A stretch of 58,953 nt of DNA from Halobiforma nitratireducens JCM 10879 (GCF_000337895.1 NZ_AOMA01000067.1:1-58953), one strand, 5' to 3'; positions 17,097-26,359 are shown, counted from the stretch's first letter. A program made the numbers and translations. Notes: generated from the sequence alone by a model not told the origin.

Positions 17097-17549
17097 ATGA
17101 TCGAACCGGAGCTCGTCGTCGCCGGATTCGCCCTCCTCGGAACGGTAGCGCTCGGTCTGGTGGTTCACGAGTGGACCCACGCTGTGGTGCTCCGACTCGG
17201 CGGGATCGACTACGCGATCGCTTACGCCCCGAATCGCGGCCCCGGCGTGCTCGGGGTGCTCGCGAGCTGTCCCTGGGCGGTCGTGCGGCCGAGACCGACC
17301 GGACGCGAGCCGGCCTGGGTCCTCCGGTGTGCCGCGCTCGCCCCGCTCGTGCTCGCCGTGCCGGTGTTTCTGGTCGGGGTCGCTGGCGACGGTCGCCTCG
17401 CCTCACCGATGGCGACGGCGATCGCGATCGGCTGGCTGGCCTGTTCGCTTCCCAGCCCGCAGGACTTCTCGGTGGCTTTCTACGCCCATCGAGCACTCGA
17501 AGACCGACGCCGGAGGATCGCCGCGACGCCGTCATCCCGCGCCGACTGA
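17097..17549 (+). CDS. Small membrane HExxH protein (putative zincin)
   Basis: 150 residues. Four hydrophobic segments lie at about 6-23, 47-61, 74-96 and 100-116. At the end of the first segment the motif H24-E25-W-T-H28 (LVVHEWTHAVVLRLGG) matches the HExxH zinc site of membrane metalloproteases of the S2P or DUF3267 kind. A second metal ligand (NxxPxxxxD or similar) is not obvious; an aspartate in PSPQDFS near 122-128 is the best candidate. If it is a protease it is a minimal one. It precedes the opsin-like gene by about 250 bases on the same strand. Confidence 0.7.
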   Translation: MIEPELVVAGFALLGTVALGLVVHEWTHAVVLRLGGIDYAIAYAPNRGPGVLGVLASCPWAVVRPRPTGREPAWVLRCAALAPLVLAVPVFLVGVAGDGRLASPMATAIAIGWLACSLPSPQDFSVAFYAHRALEDRRRRIAATPSSRAD

Positions 17550-17801
17550 CGGTCGCCGGGTGGCGTCGCCGATCCCGATACGCATCGTTTCCGGACTGGT
17601 TTTGCCCTCGATCGTTACTCCGGAAGACGGTTCGGGGAACCCGAAACTACATACTGTCGAAGTGTGATCCTACGTCACACAATGCAAGGGGGGGACACTG
17701 GAGTCTGCGGTCACGGAACGGTCCGAAACTCGTCGTAAATCGATCGCTCCGGGGACGGACGCGACCAGCCTGGAACGGGCGCTCGGATCGGTGAGTGACC
17801 G

Positions 17802-18563
17802 ATGATCGCCGAATCGACGGTTTTCCTCGCCTCGAGCGCCGTACTCGGCGTGCTCGCACTCTCGTATGCAGTCTGGACCAGCCGACTTCCGGCGTCGGTT
17901 CGCCGGTACGGGGGTGCCGTGGTGGTCGGGACCGCCAGTATGAGCGTCGCCTACCTTCTCATGGCAGAGGGTTTCATTACCGTCCAGACGACGGGGAGAG
18001 AGCAGTCCGTCGCACGGTTTCTCGGGTACACCGTCGCCTGGGCAATGTTCGCGTATCTTCTCGGGGCCGTCTCGAACACCGGCCGACGGTACACGGCGGC
18101 GCTGCTCGTCTCTATTCTGTGGATGCAGTGGGCGGCACTCGTCTCCTGGATCGTCGCCGGAACTGCCGAGACGCTCGTCTCGGTGAGCATGGTCGCAGCG
18201 CTCGCAGCTATCGTCTCCCTGCTGTTCGGTCAGTTCACCCGACGAGCCCGGCAGACGACCGGCAGTCGATTCCTCCTCTTTTCGAAGCTCAAGTACCTGA
18301 CTGTGCTCGGCTGGACCGGGCTGGTGACCGCCGCGGTCGTCTCCGAGCAGAACCTCGCGCTGGTCGATATGTTCGTCGGACAGGCGATGGTGACGTACAT
18401 CGACGTCGTCCTGCTTGCGGGCCTCGGCGGTATCGTCCTCCGACACGTGGACGCGCTCGAGGAGACCGCTGCCGGAGTGGTCGATGGCGGTGATATCGAC
18501 GGCAACGGTGGCCACGACGACGGGGGCTCCAGCATCGATTCGGAACCCGGAGTCGCGGACTGA
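17802..18563 (+). CDS. Opsin-family seven-helix protein lacking the retinal lysine
   Basis: 253 residues with seven hydrophobic helices and a disordered acidic tail. Helix C reads AxRFLGYTVAWAMFAYLL against ARYADWLFTTPLLLLDL of bacteriorhodopsin. The arginine (R72, BR R82) is kept, but positions of D85, T89 and D96 are G75, A79 and L86. Helix F keeps a Trp (W171). Helix G reads TYIDVVLLAGLGGIVLR against MVLDVSAKVGFGLILLR: D201 matches BR D212, but the Schiff-base lysine position is L205. The protein therefore cannot bind retinal as an opsin does, nor pump protons by the known route. It fits the group of lysine-less rhodopsin relatives (Rh-noK). Its role is unknown. Confidence 0.75.
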   Translation: MIAESTVFLASSAVLGVLALSYAVWTSRLPASVRRYGGAVVVGTASMSVAYLLMAEGFITVQTTGREQSVARFLGYTVAWAMFAYLLGAVSNTGRRYTAALLVSILWMQWAALVSWIVAGTAETLVSVSMVAALAAIVSLLFGQFTRRARQTTGSRFLLFSKLKYLTVLGWTGLVTAAVVSEQNLALVDMFVGQAMVTYIDVVLLAGLGGIVLRHVDALEETAAGVVDGGDIDGNGGHDDGGSSIDSEPGVAD

Positions 18564-19057
18564 TCACGGCCGACGAACGAACCCTCGTCTCCTCGGACGC
18601 TCTGTCGAGCCTAGATCGGTAGCTCGGGGTCGATCGACGGGAACGAAAGAACGGCGGGTCGTGGCCACACAGCCACGGGTAGCCACGACGCCGCTCGAGC
18701 ACGAGTGTTCCACCGGCACTCACAGGTTCGTTCGGATGCGATGCGTCGGGGCGTCGGCGGCTCGCCGACACTGACACCAAGGACACGTCCAATAATAAAT
18801 TTACTCGTTGGCGCAACTACGTCACTAAATCTCAATATGGTTGACGATCGGGGACCTATGTGGCATATTCTGTCGAAAAACTCGAAAATACTTCCCAGAG
18901 TACGACCCGGAGTAGAAGAGCGTCAGAACGAACGGGTACCCCGAGCGAAGGACCATGCTCGAGTGTCACGTCGAACGCGTCGTCGAGGCGGAAGCGATCG
19001 GCCTCGTGACACTGCTCGGCGCGGAGACAACGTGACGAACGATCGCCCAATCCAGAG
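18564..19057. other. 494-base gap between convergent genes
   Basis: No confident gene. The middle (about 18791-18900) is AT-rich (CAATAATAAATTTACTC), unlike the flanks, and could be promoter or relic DNA. A 26-codon frame at 18955-19035 has haloarchaeal-like codons and may be the tail of a decayed gene. The GTCGGCGGCTCGCCGAC segment near 18757-18773 is a strong hairpin that could end transcription of the opsin-like gene. Confidence 0.4.
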
Positions 19058-19933
19058 TCAGAGGTCGATCCCGACCGGAGAGAGGCGGTCCGACAGTTCG
19101 GCGCTGATGAGCGCGGCGTGGCTCCGACGGAGCCGCTCGGACAGCGCCTGATGGGAGACGTCGAGTTCGGCGGCCAGTTCCTCGAGTGTGATCTCCCGTG
19201 GCACGTCGAAGTATCCCAGTTCGTGTGCAGCGACGACCGTCTCGTACTGGGTGTCGGTCAGCGGCGACTGCTCACGATCGAGGTTTTCGGGGCTGTTGAT
19301 GCGCGTGACCTCGACCTCGAACTCGTACTGTTCGAACAACCCGTGACTCTGTGAGACCGATTCGCGGTCGTGATAGAGCAACTGCAGGGACCACCGATCG
19401 TCCCGCCCCTTGGCTGCCAGGATCGCACCGTCGTTCTCACGGACGATCTGCTGAAACAGTTTGAATCCGTCGTGGAACGCGAGTCGGTACAGCCACTGTC
19501 GCTGTTGGGCGGCATCGACGTCGACGTTCCCGTCGGCGACGGTGGGGCTGGCACTGCCGCCTCCGGTCGGCTCGTTTCCGTTCCCTCCCCCGTTCGAACG
19601 TCGGTCGTTCGGCCGGCCGGCAGTCGGACTCCCGCCGTCCGCTTCGCGGTTCGGCACGCCGGCCCGTCCTGGAGTCGTCGACGGCGACCGCGAATCGGTA
19701 GACGCACCTGCGACTCCGGCTGGCCCGTCGCCCACGTTCGCGATCACGTCCACCGAGGGATCAGTCTCGAGCGCGCGGTCGACGGTACGCCGATCGGGGC
19801 CAGTCAGCCGAACCAGCGGTGCGGAGCCCCCGACGAGCCCGCCGATTCGGAACTCGAACGTCGACACGCGGTCGAACGTACGGGCGAAACCGAGCCGTGC
19901 AGCCGGAGCCTCGAGTTCGACGACCGTCGTCAT
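19058..19933 (-). CDS. Bat-like HTH_10 transcriptional regulator
   Basis: 291 residues from ATG 19933. The longer frame to 20071 adds basic residues without support. The C-terminal 60 residues match the bacterio-opsin-activator HTH: LTDTQYETVVAAHELGYFDVPREITLEELAAELDVSHQALSERLRRSH. The N-terminal domain (about 1-85) and the middle WLYRLAFHDGFKLFQQIVRENDGAILAAKGRDDRWSLQL segment form the sensor-like part, split by a Gly/Asn/Pro-rich linker (about 100-150). Such regulators bind DNA near opsin, carotenoid and stress genes. It is convergent with the lysine-less opsin gene about 500 bases away. Confidence 0.85.
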   Translation of the reverse strand: MTTVVELEAPAARLGFARTFDRVSTFEFRIGGLVGGSAPLVRLTGPDRRTVDRALETDPSVDVIANVGDGPAGVAGASTDSRSPSTTPGRAGVPNREADGGSPTAGRPNDRRSNGGGNGNEPTGGGSASPTVADGNVDVDAAQQRQWLYRLAFHDGFKLFQQIVRENDGAILAAKGRDDRWSLQLLYHDRESVSQSHGLFEQYEFEVEVTRINSPENLDREQSPLTDTQYETVVAAHELGYFDVPREITLEELAAELDVSHQALSERLRRSHAALISAELSDRLSPVGIDL

Positions 19934-20137
19934 CAGAACAGTCCACCACGAATACGTATAGACGAATTTTGCTTCCGGTAGCCTTTCCCGCCACCCAATC
20001 GCGGTGAGAGTCACCTCGAGCCGACGGTTGTGCTCGGTGACCGATCCGACGAAAATAATAAACCGTCTCACACCTGCGTGGGGACCACGGTCGGCGAAAA
20101 CGAAACGACCGAGTGGTCGCCCTCGACAGCGTCACAC

Positions 20138-20662
20138 ATGGAGTCGTTCGTTGCCGACAACCTCGAGTACTACGCCGAAACCCAGGGCGTGCTTCCGAGC
20201 CGCCTCGAGGAGTTCGGCGAGACGTACCGCGAGCAAGGCTATCTCACGCGGGATCAACTCTACGACATCGCCTACGAGTCTTCGACTCGCAGCGCCTACC
20301 ACGTGGAGACGAATCCCGACGAGCGGTGTCGAACGGTGACCGAGAACGTTCTCGCCGTCGACGACGATTTCTCGAAGGTCCAGCTGCTGACCGGGCTCTC
20401 GGGGTTCAAGGCACCGACAGCATCCTGCGTGCTCGCCGCGTACGACCCCGAGCGCCACGCAGTCGTCGACACCCGGGTGTGGGCTTCCCTCGAGCGGCTG
20501 GACTACCTCGAGGGGCGCAAAGAGTCGTTCGACGCCGACGACTACGTGACGATGATCGACCCGATTCGAGACATCACAGCGGAGACGGGATACAGCGCCG
20601 CCGAAGTGGGGTACGCACTGTTCGCCTACGACGACAAGGTTCGGGAGGGAACGCTACACTGA
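20138..20662 (+). CDS. HhH-GPD-like hypothetical protein
   Basis: 174 residues from ATG 20138; a GTG at 20030 would add 36 residues of poor quality. The central part FSKVQLLTGLSGFKAPTASCVLAAYDPERHAVVDTRVWASL resembles the helix-hairpin-helix and Asp region of HhH-GPD DNA glycosylases (hairpin GFKAPTAS, then VVDTRVW with a candidate catalytic aspartate). The rest is helical. The clear glycosylase lysine is absent. This could be a distant relative or an uncharacterised family with a similar fold. It is divergent from the Bat-like gene. Confidence 0.65.
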   Translation: MESFVADNLEYYAETQGVLPSRLEEFGETYREQGYLTRDQLYDIAYESSTRSAYHVETNPDERCRTVTENVLAVDDDFSKVQLLTGLSGFKAPTASCVLAAYDPERHAVVDTRVWASLERLDYLEGRKESFDADDYVTMIDPIRDITAETGYSAAEVGYALFAYDDKVREGTLH

Positions 20663-20685
20663 CGGCCACGGACGAGACGACCCAG

Positions 20686-20970
20686 CTATTCGATTCGCAG
20701 TTCGCCGCTCCCGTCGCCGTCGCCAGCGTCCTCGTCCCACTCGAGTTCGAACTCGATACTCAACTCGCCTGGACTGTCCGTCGGACCCTCGCGTTCGGCT
20801 TTCACCTCGAACGTCGGCCGGGCTGGCGGCTCCATCGTCACCGACTGGTCTCCCGCCGAGAGGGAGATCGGCTCGCCGGCCTCGAGGTTGTCGGCGACCT
20901 GTCGGAGATACGCGGCGATGTCGGCGCGGTCCTGGCTGCGTTCGGTCTCGAAGAGGACTTCTTCCGGCAT
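20686..20970 (-). CDS. Amphi-Trp domain protein
   Basis: 94 residues. It shows the amphi-Trp pattern: EVLFETERSQDRADIAAYLRQVADNLEAGEPISL, then an amphipathic strand region and a closing ELSIEFELEWDE with the hallmark tryptophan. The family is common in haloarchaea and bacteria, and its function is not known to me. Five near-identical 10-bp units lie about 100 bases upstream. Convergent with the HhH-like gene (24-base gap). Confidence 0.85.
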   Translation of the reverse strand: MPEEVLFETERSQDRADIAAYLRQVADNLEAGEPISLSAGDQSVTMEPPARPTFEVKAEREGPTDSPGELSIEFELEWDEDAGDGDGSGELRIE

Positions 20971-21068
20971 ACTCCTCTCTACGTGACGGGTCGATATATA
21001 CTCTCGCCACGGAACTGGTCGGGGATAGTTGCTCTCTCGGGCTTTCGCTGCGAAGGAGAGACGAATTA

Positions 21069-21118
21069 CGAACCGTCGCGAACCGTCGCGAGTCGTCGCG
21101 AACCGTCGTGAGTCGTCG
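21069..21118. repeat. Five tandem 10-bp units
   Basis: CGAACCGTCG at 21069, 21079 and 21099, with CGAGTCGTCG at 21089 and TGAGTCGTCG at 21109. The exact 10-base period places each copy on nearly the same DNA face. The array sits between the 3' end of the lactate gene at 21145 and the start of the amphi-Trp gene (20970, minus strand), so it could be a regulator-binding array for that gene or a simple slippage repeat. Confidence 0.6.
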
Positions 21119-21144
21119 CGAGCCCCGAGACGCCACCGACGTGG

Positions 21145-23367
21145 TCAGTGATGTCGCGACCGCGGGTCCAGTACTTCGACCGGGTGGACCGCGTCCCGGG
21201 CAAGCAGGTCCTCGAGTTGGTCCTCACAGGAGGTGCCGCTTGCCACGACCAGCCGGTCGCTCGCTTCGGGCGTCGTGAACTGGTCGGCCAGCCGGTCGCC
21301 GACGTCCATGCTCAACTCGTAGTACTGCTCCTTGTAGCCGAACGAGCCGGCCATTCCACAACACTCCACGTCGCTCTCGAGGACGTCGTACTCGAGGTCC
21401 TCGAAGATCGCACGCGTGTACCGGTCGAGACCGAGGGTCCGTTGCTGGCAGTGGGAGTGATAGGCGAGGTCCGGCCCGCGCTCGCCCGTTCGCAGCCCCT
21501 CGCCGTCGGCCCCGTTCTCGAGCAGCCCGTAGACGTACTCGCAGACCTCGTAGCTCCCCTCGCGTAGTCGTTGGGCGGATGCCTCGGGGAGGAACTTCTC
21601 GTACTCCTGGCGGAACATCGCGAGGTCGCTGGGTTCGATCACGACCACGTCACGGTCGGCGTCGAGGTGTTCTGCGAGACCGCTGAACACCCGACTTGCC
21701 TTCTCGTCGGCCGTATCGATCATCCCCTGAGAGAGCGGCGCGCGCCCGCTTCCGGGAACGTCCGGAATCCGGACGTGGACGTCCAGTGCCTCGAGGACGC
21801 GAACCGCGGCCTTCCCGCGTTCGACGTCGATGTAGTTGGTGTAGGTGTCGGGATAGAGAACCGCTTCACGCTCGGCGTTGGCGGCCGAGACGCGCGGGCC
21901 GCGGGCCTCGAACCAGTCGACGAGCGTCTGCCGTTCGAATTCGGGGAGTGGCCGGCGACGATCGACCCCGACGGTCTTCTCCATGAGCGTGCGGACGGGA
22001 CCGAGCTTCGTCGTCCAGTTCGACAGCGGTGCGGTTGCGGAGGCGAGTTTCGCGAGCGTCTCGTAGTTGCCAAACAGCCGCTTCTGGAGGTCGACGCTGC
22101 CGGGCTCCTCGTCCGGGGTGAGCCCCTCGACGAGGAAGTCGAACTGGCCGTCCTCCTCGCGGTTGATCCGGTCGCGGACGACGGTGTTGATCCACGGGAT
22201 GTCGATCTTGACGGGACAGGCTTCGACACAGCGCGAACAGCCGGTACAGAGGTCGTTGAACTCCGCGGCGCTGTCGGTTCCGTGGACGCCGGCTTCCCAG
22301 CCCGTCGCGATGCCACCCGAGTACGTCTCGCCGCCGAAGGCGTGGCCGCCGACGGACTGGAAGTTTGCGCAGGTGTTCGCACAGGCCGAACAGCGGATAC
22401 AGTAGAGGGTTTCCCGGAGGTGCTCGTCCTCGCGCATCGCCATGCGGCCGTTGTCGACGAGCACGAGGTGAAACTCGCGGTCGTCGTCGCGGTCGGCGAA
22501 CGCGACGTCCGGGTCATCGACGTCGACGACCGGCGAGTCGACCGGCGGGGTCAGCAGGGAGACGTAGGAGGTGATGTCCTGGCCCGTCCCGGAGCGGCCG
22601 ATCAGTTCGATGAAGGGTGCCAGGTCCTCGACGGAGGGAACGATCTTCTCGACGCCCGCGACCGCGACGTGGGTGTCGGGTACGACGGCCGTCTTCCGGG
22701 CGTTGCCCTCGCTGGTTACGAGCATGATCGAGCCCGAGTCAGCCGTGACGAAGTTCGCCCCAGTCATCCCGATGTCGGCGTCACGGATCAGCTCCCCGAG
22801 CTGCTCGCGGGCGAACATCGTCAGCTCCTCGGCTGTCTCGAGCGGTTCCTCGGGATCGAACTGGGCGTTGAACAGGTCGGCAATCTCCGCTTCGGACTTG
22901 TGGATCGCCGGCGCGACGATGTGAGAAGGGGCCTCGTCGGCAACCTGGAGGACCCACTCGCCGAGGTCGGTCTCGACGACGTCGACGCCGTCTTCCTCGA
23001 GTGCTTCGTTGACCTCGAGTTCCTCGCTGGTCATCGACTTCGACTTGACGACGCGGTCGGCCGCCTGCTCCTCGGCGACCTCGCGGATGTACCGGTTCGC
23101 GTCGGCAGCGTCGTCCGCGAGGTAGAGCGTTCCGCCGTTTTCCTCGACAGTCTCCCGCAGCTCCTCGATCAGCTCCGGCAGTCGCTCGATCGCGTCCTCC
23201 TTGATCGCGCGGGCCTCGTCTTTCAGCTCCTCGTACGCCTCGAGGTCGGCGACCGATTCGTAGCGACCCTCGTTGAACCCGATCGTGTTCTCCTCGACCG
23301 CTTCGCCCTCGGTCTCGAGGAGGTGACGGATGCGCTGGGCTTTCGTCTTGCGGGCGTCGCTGCTCAT
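21145..23367 (-). CDS. Fused LutB/LutA-type lactate-utilisation Fe-S protein
   Basis: 740 residues. The N-terminal part (about 75-300) is a LUD domain (LDF-type, with SGSIMLVTSEGNARKTAVVPDTHVAV). A ferredoxin-like module follows with CIRCSACANTC and CTGCSRCVEACPVKI. The C-terminal part has HCQQRTLG and the CCG motif DVECCGMAGSFGY, as in LutA/GlpC proteins, but only one CCG repeat is seen. LutABC oxidise L-lactate to pyruvate through Fe-S clusters. The fusion of LutB with a half-LutA is notable. It overlaps lutC by four bases. Confidence 0.9.
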   Translation of the reverse strand: MSSDARKTKAQRIRHLLETEGEAVEENTIGFNEGRYESVADLEAYEELKDEARAIKEDAIERLPELIEELRETVEENGGTLYLADDAADANRYIREVAEEQAADRVVKSKSMTSEELEVNEALEEDGVDVVETDLGEWVLQVADEAPSHIVAPAIHKSEAEIADLFNAQFDPEEPLETAEELTMFAREQLGELIRDADIGMTGANFVTADSGSIMLVTSEGNARKTAVVPDTHVAVAGVEKIVPSVEDLAPFIELIGRSGTGQDITSYVSLLTPPVDSPVVDVDDPDVAFADRDDDREFHLVLVDNGRMAMREDEHLRETLYCIRCSACANTCANFQSVGGHAFGGETYSGGIATGWEAGVHGTDSAAEFNDLCTGCSRCVEACPVKIDIPWINTVVRDRINREEDGQFDFLVEGLTPDEEPGSVDLQKRLFGNYETLAKLASATAPLSNWTTKLGPVRTLMEKTVGVDRRRPLPEFERQTLVDWFEARGPRVSAANAEREAVLYPDTYTNYIDVERGKAAVRVLEALDVHVRIPDVPGSGRAPLSQGMIDTADEKASRVFSGLAEHLDADRDVVVIEPSDLAMFRQEYEKFLPEASAQRLREGSYEVCEYVYGLLENGADGEGLRTGERGPDLAYHSHCQQRTLGLDRYTRAIFEDLEYDVLESDVECCGMAGSFGYKEQYYELSMDVGDRLADQFTTPEASDRLVVASGTSCEDQLEDLLARDAVHPVEVLDPRSRHH

Positions 23368-23957
23368 GCCTTCCCCCCGTTAGCTGCGGCAGCGTCGTCG
23401 TCCTCCGGGCCCTCCGTGTCGGTCGACCCGTCCTCGAGTAACACGACGTGAACGTCTTTCGGACCGTGTGCTCCCGTCACGAGCGCGCCCATGTCGGCGG
23501 TCGCGCTCGGGCCGGTCGCGACGATCGCGCTCCTGCCCGCTCGCAGTTCGGGACCGAGCCGTTCGATCGCAGTGGGCATATCCGCCACGAGGTCACTCTC
23601 GCGGAGGACGGGCACGTGTAACTCCGGGAAGAGACTCACCGGCTCGCTCCCTTCGGCCGTCGACGGGAGTACGACGCTGCCGTAGTCCGCGATACCGAGC
23701 GACGCTGCGGTGACGCCGGTCGTCGCCGTCTCCAGTGTCTCGGGCGTCGGCTCGTCGTCGACCCAGTCGGGAAGCGACGCCGACGAAAACGGGAGCGGCG
23801 TTCCGACGACCGAATCGGTATCGTGGCCGTGCTCGGTGACGACGGTCTCGAGGCACTGGGCGAACTCGTCGTCGGGGTCGATACGAGTAATCGAGACCTC
23901 GAGGGCCGCGAGCGTGGCTTCGAATCGCTCGACGGGTGACGGTGATTCGACGCTCAT
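23364..23957 (-). CDS. lutC: LutC-like LUD-domain protein
   Basis: 197 residues. A single LUD domain carries ITRIDPDDEF, then GVTAASLGIADYGSVVL, LFPELHVPVLRESDLV and the closing GPSATADMGALVTGAHGPKDVHVVLL, which match LutC/LldG. It is the first gene of the minus-strand lut unit; its stop overlaps the start of the LutB/A fusion. It is required with LutAB for lactate oxidation. The C-terminal tail is acidic and low-complexity. Divergent from lctP across a 428-base promoter region. Confidence 0.88.
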   Translation of the reverse strand: MSVESPSPVERFEATLAALEVSITRIDPDDEFAQCLETVVTEHGHDTDSVVGTPLPFSSASLPDWVDDEPTPETLETATTGVTAASLGIADYGSVVLPSTAEGSEPVSLFPELHVPVLRESDLVADMPTAIERLGPELRAGRSAIVATGPSATADMGALVTGAHGPKDVHVVLLEDGSTDTEGPEDDDAAAANGGKA

Positions 23958-24305
23958 TACGTGGTGGTTCGAGTCCGCGCATTTGTCTGTTCTGTTCGGG
24001 GGAGACTCGTTGACACTGATCGAGTAGTGCCGTAGCGACGTGGGCCGTTGTGGCCTGCACTGGATATCTGTGGTCGGCCGTTGGTGATCCGCCGGAAGGC
24101 AGCGGGCTGTTCTGCTCGCGCTTCACGGGGTTTGGTGGTCCAGTCGGAGAGTGGCGGCGTTTCAACGACGAGCCACCTCGTCCGACCACCTGGTTGTACA
24201 ATTGGGCACGTTAAGGTCATGGTCGACCAATATGTATTAAAATATTACAAAGAATGCGGAAAGACTCCGATAGATATACGGTACCATACCATCGAAATTC
24301 GTTCG
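23958..24305. promoter_or_regulatory. Divergent control region between lutC and lctP
   Basis: About 350 bases. An AT-rich block (AATATGTATTAAAATATT, 24228-24245) contains AATAT/ATATT arms and contrasts with the GC-rich surroundings. GATATA (24271-24276) lies about 30 bases before a possible small start codon at 24306. Part of the region is readable in several frames, but no long frame is convincing. This is where a lactate-responsive regulator would be expected to bind; no regulator gene is adjacent. Confidence 0.5.
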
Positions 24306-24389
24306 ATGGCGGTTCCTCTCGACCCACTGGACGATCCGAGGCAGGACGCAGAGGGGGATAAGTACGATATCGAACGGAGGCGACGATGA
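24306..24389 (+). CDS. Candidate 27-residue leader peptide upstream of lctP
   Basis: A short frame starts [17 protein letters not shown] and ends in a basic ERRRR just before the stop. The stop overlaps the lctP start (ATGA at 24386-24389), as in coupled haloarchaeal genes, and GATATA at 24271 gives a fitting leaderless distance. It could also be an untranslated leader. A longer version from 24219 is less likely because it runs through the AT-rich promoter block. Confidence 0.35.
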   Translation: MAVPLDPLDDPRQDAEGDKYDIERRRR

Positions 24390-26155
24390 CGAGCCTCGTA
24401 GAAATCGGGGCCGCGCTCGCCCCGCTCGTTATCGTTGCCGTGCTTCTGGTCGGGTTCCTGTGGCCGGCCGAGCGATCGATGCCAGTCGCGTGGCTCGTCG
24501 CGGCGGTCGTCGCCTTCGCGGTCTGGGACATGCCACTCGAGTGGATTATGGCGGCGAGTATCGGCGGGGCACTCGCCGCAATCGAGATTCTCTGGATCGT
24601 CTTCGGCGCGCTCGTGTTGCTCTACACGCTGATGCGCTCGGGGGCGGTCGACCGGATCAACGAGGGGTTCGCCTCGATCAGCGAGGATCGGCGCGTCCAG
24701 GTCGTGTTGCTCGGGTTCTTCCTCGCGACGTTCATCGAAGGCGTCGCCGGGTTCGGGACGCCCGCTGCCGTCGTCGCGCCGCTGCTACTCGCGCTCGGGT
24801 TCCCGGCGCTTGCCGCCGTCATCGCGGCGCTTGTCGGCCACGCCGTCGCGACGGTGTTCGGTGCGGTCGGCACGCCGATCATCGTCGGCTACGAGCAGCC
24901 GTTAGAGAGCGTCGAGCCGACGATCGCAGCCGAGGGGATGACTGTCGGGGCCTACTCCGCCTCGGCCGGTGCCTGGGCCGCCGTGTTCAACGCTATCCTC
25001 GGCGTGTTGATGCCACTCTTTGCCGTCGGGATGGTCGTCTACTTCTTCGGTGATCCAGAAGAGCGGTCGCTGGCTCCGGTCACGAGCGTCGTTCCGCTCT
25101 GTCTGTTCTCCGGGGTCGCGTTCGGGGTCCCGTACGCGTTGACGGCCTGGTTCATCGGCCCCGAGCTTCCATCGCTGTTCGCCGCGATGGTCGGCGGAGC
25201 CGTCGTCGTGTCCGTGCTCCGTGCCGGCTATCTCGAGCCCGACGACACCTGGACGTTCCCGCCCCGCGAAGAGTGGCCCGACTACTGGGTCGGCACCATC
25301 GAACCGGGGAGCGACGAGACCGACGCCGCGATGGGTGGCGAGGAGTCGATGTCGCTGGTGCGTGCCTGGTCGCCGTACGTGATCCTCGTCGTCCTCCTGA
25401 TCGCCACTCGCGTGATCGAACCTATCGCCGACTTCCTGCAGGGCGGCCCCATCGCTGCCCTCGATACCGGTGTCGGCGAGTTCTCGATCGGCCCGGCCCT
25501 CGAGTGGTCGGCGATCCTCGGCACCGAACTCGGCGGTGCGGTCGACTGGGCCTACGTGCCCGGCACCTGGCTCGTGCTCAGCGCACTGCTTGCGATCCCG
25601 CTGTTCCGGATGGACACCGATCAGGTCGCCGGCGCGTGGCGGGAAGCCGGCAGCAAGATCGTTTCGCCCCTGATCGCGCTCGTGTTCGTCATCGCGATGG
25701 TCGAGATCATGCTCGAGACGTACTCACACGTCGAAGCAGATGTCGTGGCAGCCGCCGCGGTACCCGACGGGAGCATGATCGTCGTCCTCGCGGAGGCGAC
25801 CGCCTCGGCGATCGGCCCTGCGTACCCGATGATCGCGCCGGCAGTCGGCGCGCTCGGCGCGTTCATCGCGGGCTCGATCACGGTCAGTAACATCACGTTC
25901 AGCGCGTTCCAGTTCGAAGTCGCCCAGACTCTCGGAATGCCGACACAGCTGCTTGTCGGCGCACAGTCGATCGGCGCTGCGATCGGGAACGTCATCGCGA
26001 TCCACAACGTGATCGCGGCACTGGCGACCGTCGGCCTGGTCGGGAAGACCGGACGCGTGATCCGACTCAACCTCATTCCGCTCGCTTACTACCTGATCGG
26101 GGGCGGGCTCCTGACGACGCTGTTCGTCTACGTGCTGTTCCCGACGGTCTTCTGA
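24386..26155 (+). CDS. lctP: L-lactate permease LctP
   Basis: 589 residues, about 14 membrane helices. The LctP hallmark [58 protein letters not shown] lies at about 107-165. A second conserved part ([35 protein letters not shown]) lies near 472-515. LctP carries lactate or glycolate with protons across the membrane. Its position between lutC (divergent) and the large FAD/Fe-S oxidoreductase gives direct context for lactate uptake and oxidation. Confidence 0.93.
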   Translation: MTSLVEIGAALAPLVIVAVLLVGFLWPAERSMPVAWLVAAVVAFAVWDMPLEWIMAASIGGALAAIEILWIVFGALVLLYTLMRSGAVDRINEGFASISEDRRVQVVLLGFFLATFIEGVAGFGTPAAVVAPLLLALGFPALAAVIAALVGHAVATVFGAVGTPIIVGYEQPLESVEPTIAAEGMTVGAYSASAGAWAAVFNAILGVLMPLFAVGMVVYFFGDPEERSLAPVTSVVPLCLFSGVAFGVPYALTAWFIGPELPSLFAAMVGGAVVVSVLRAGYLEPDDTWTFPPREEWPDYWVGTIEPGSDETDAAMGGEESMSLVRAWSPYVILVVLLIATRVIEPIADFLQGGPIAALDTGVGEFSIGPALEWSAILGTELGGAVDWAYVPGTWLVLSALLAIPLFRMDTDQVAGAWREAGSKIVSPLIALVFVIAMVEIMLETYSHVEADVVAAAAVPDGSMIVVLAEATASAIGPAYPMIAPAVGALGAFIAGSITVSNITFSAFQFEVAQTLGMPTQLLVGAQSIGAAIGNVIAIHNVIAALATVGLVGKTGRVIRLNLIPLAYYLIGGGLLTTLFVYVLFPTVF

Positions 26156-26359
26156 CCGTCCGCGAGAGCGGCGGTCGACCTCGGGGCGGTTCGCTGGCCG
26201 ATACGGCCGTTCGGCGACAGCGACGATCTCGCCGTAACCCGTGTCCGTATCCGGCTCCGACTCCAACACCGAACCGACACACGAACGTACCGGAACCGAA
26301 CGCGAATTACGTCCAACAGCACTCGCTGCTGTATCCGACTGCCGACTCGACACTGCCAT

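Noticed and set aside
18955..19035. A 26-codon frame with good codon use
   Set aside because: Too short and without a promoter box or relatives that I can recognise; may be a relic.
21571..23451. A 626-codon plus-strand frame opposite the LutB/A fusion
   Set aside because: Arg/Val-rich shadow translation of the real gene, without any recognisable domain.
23948..23962. GGTTCGAGTCCGC, similar to a tRNA T-arm
   Set aside because: No acceptor, D or anticodon arms can be drawn around it; it lies in a promoter region.
24219..24389. A 56-codon version of the leader frame before lctP
   Set aside because: Its first half runs through the AT-rich promoter block and its start has no TATA-like box at the right distance.
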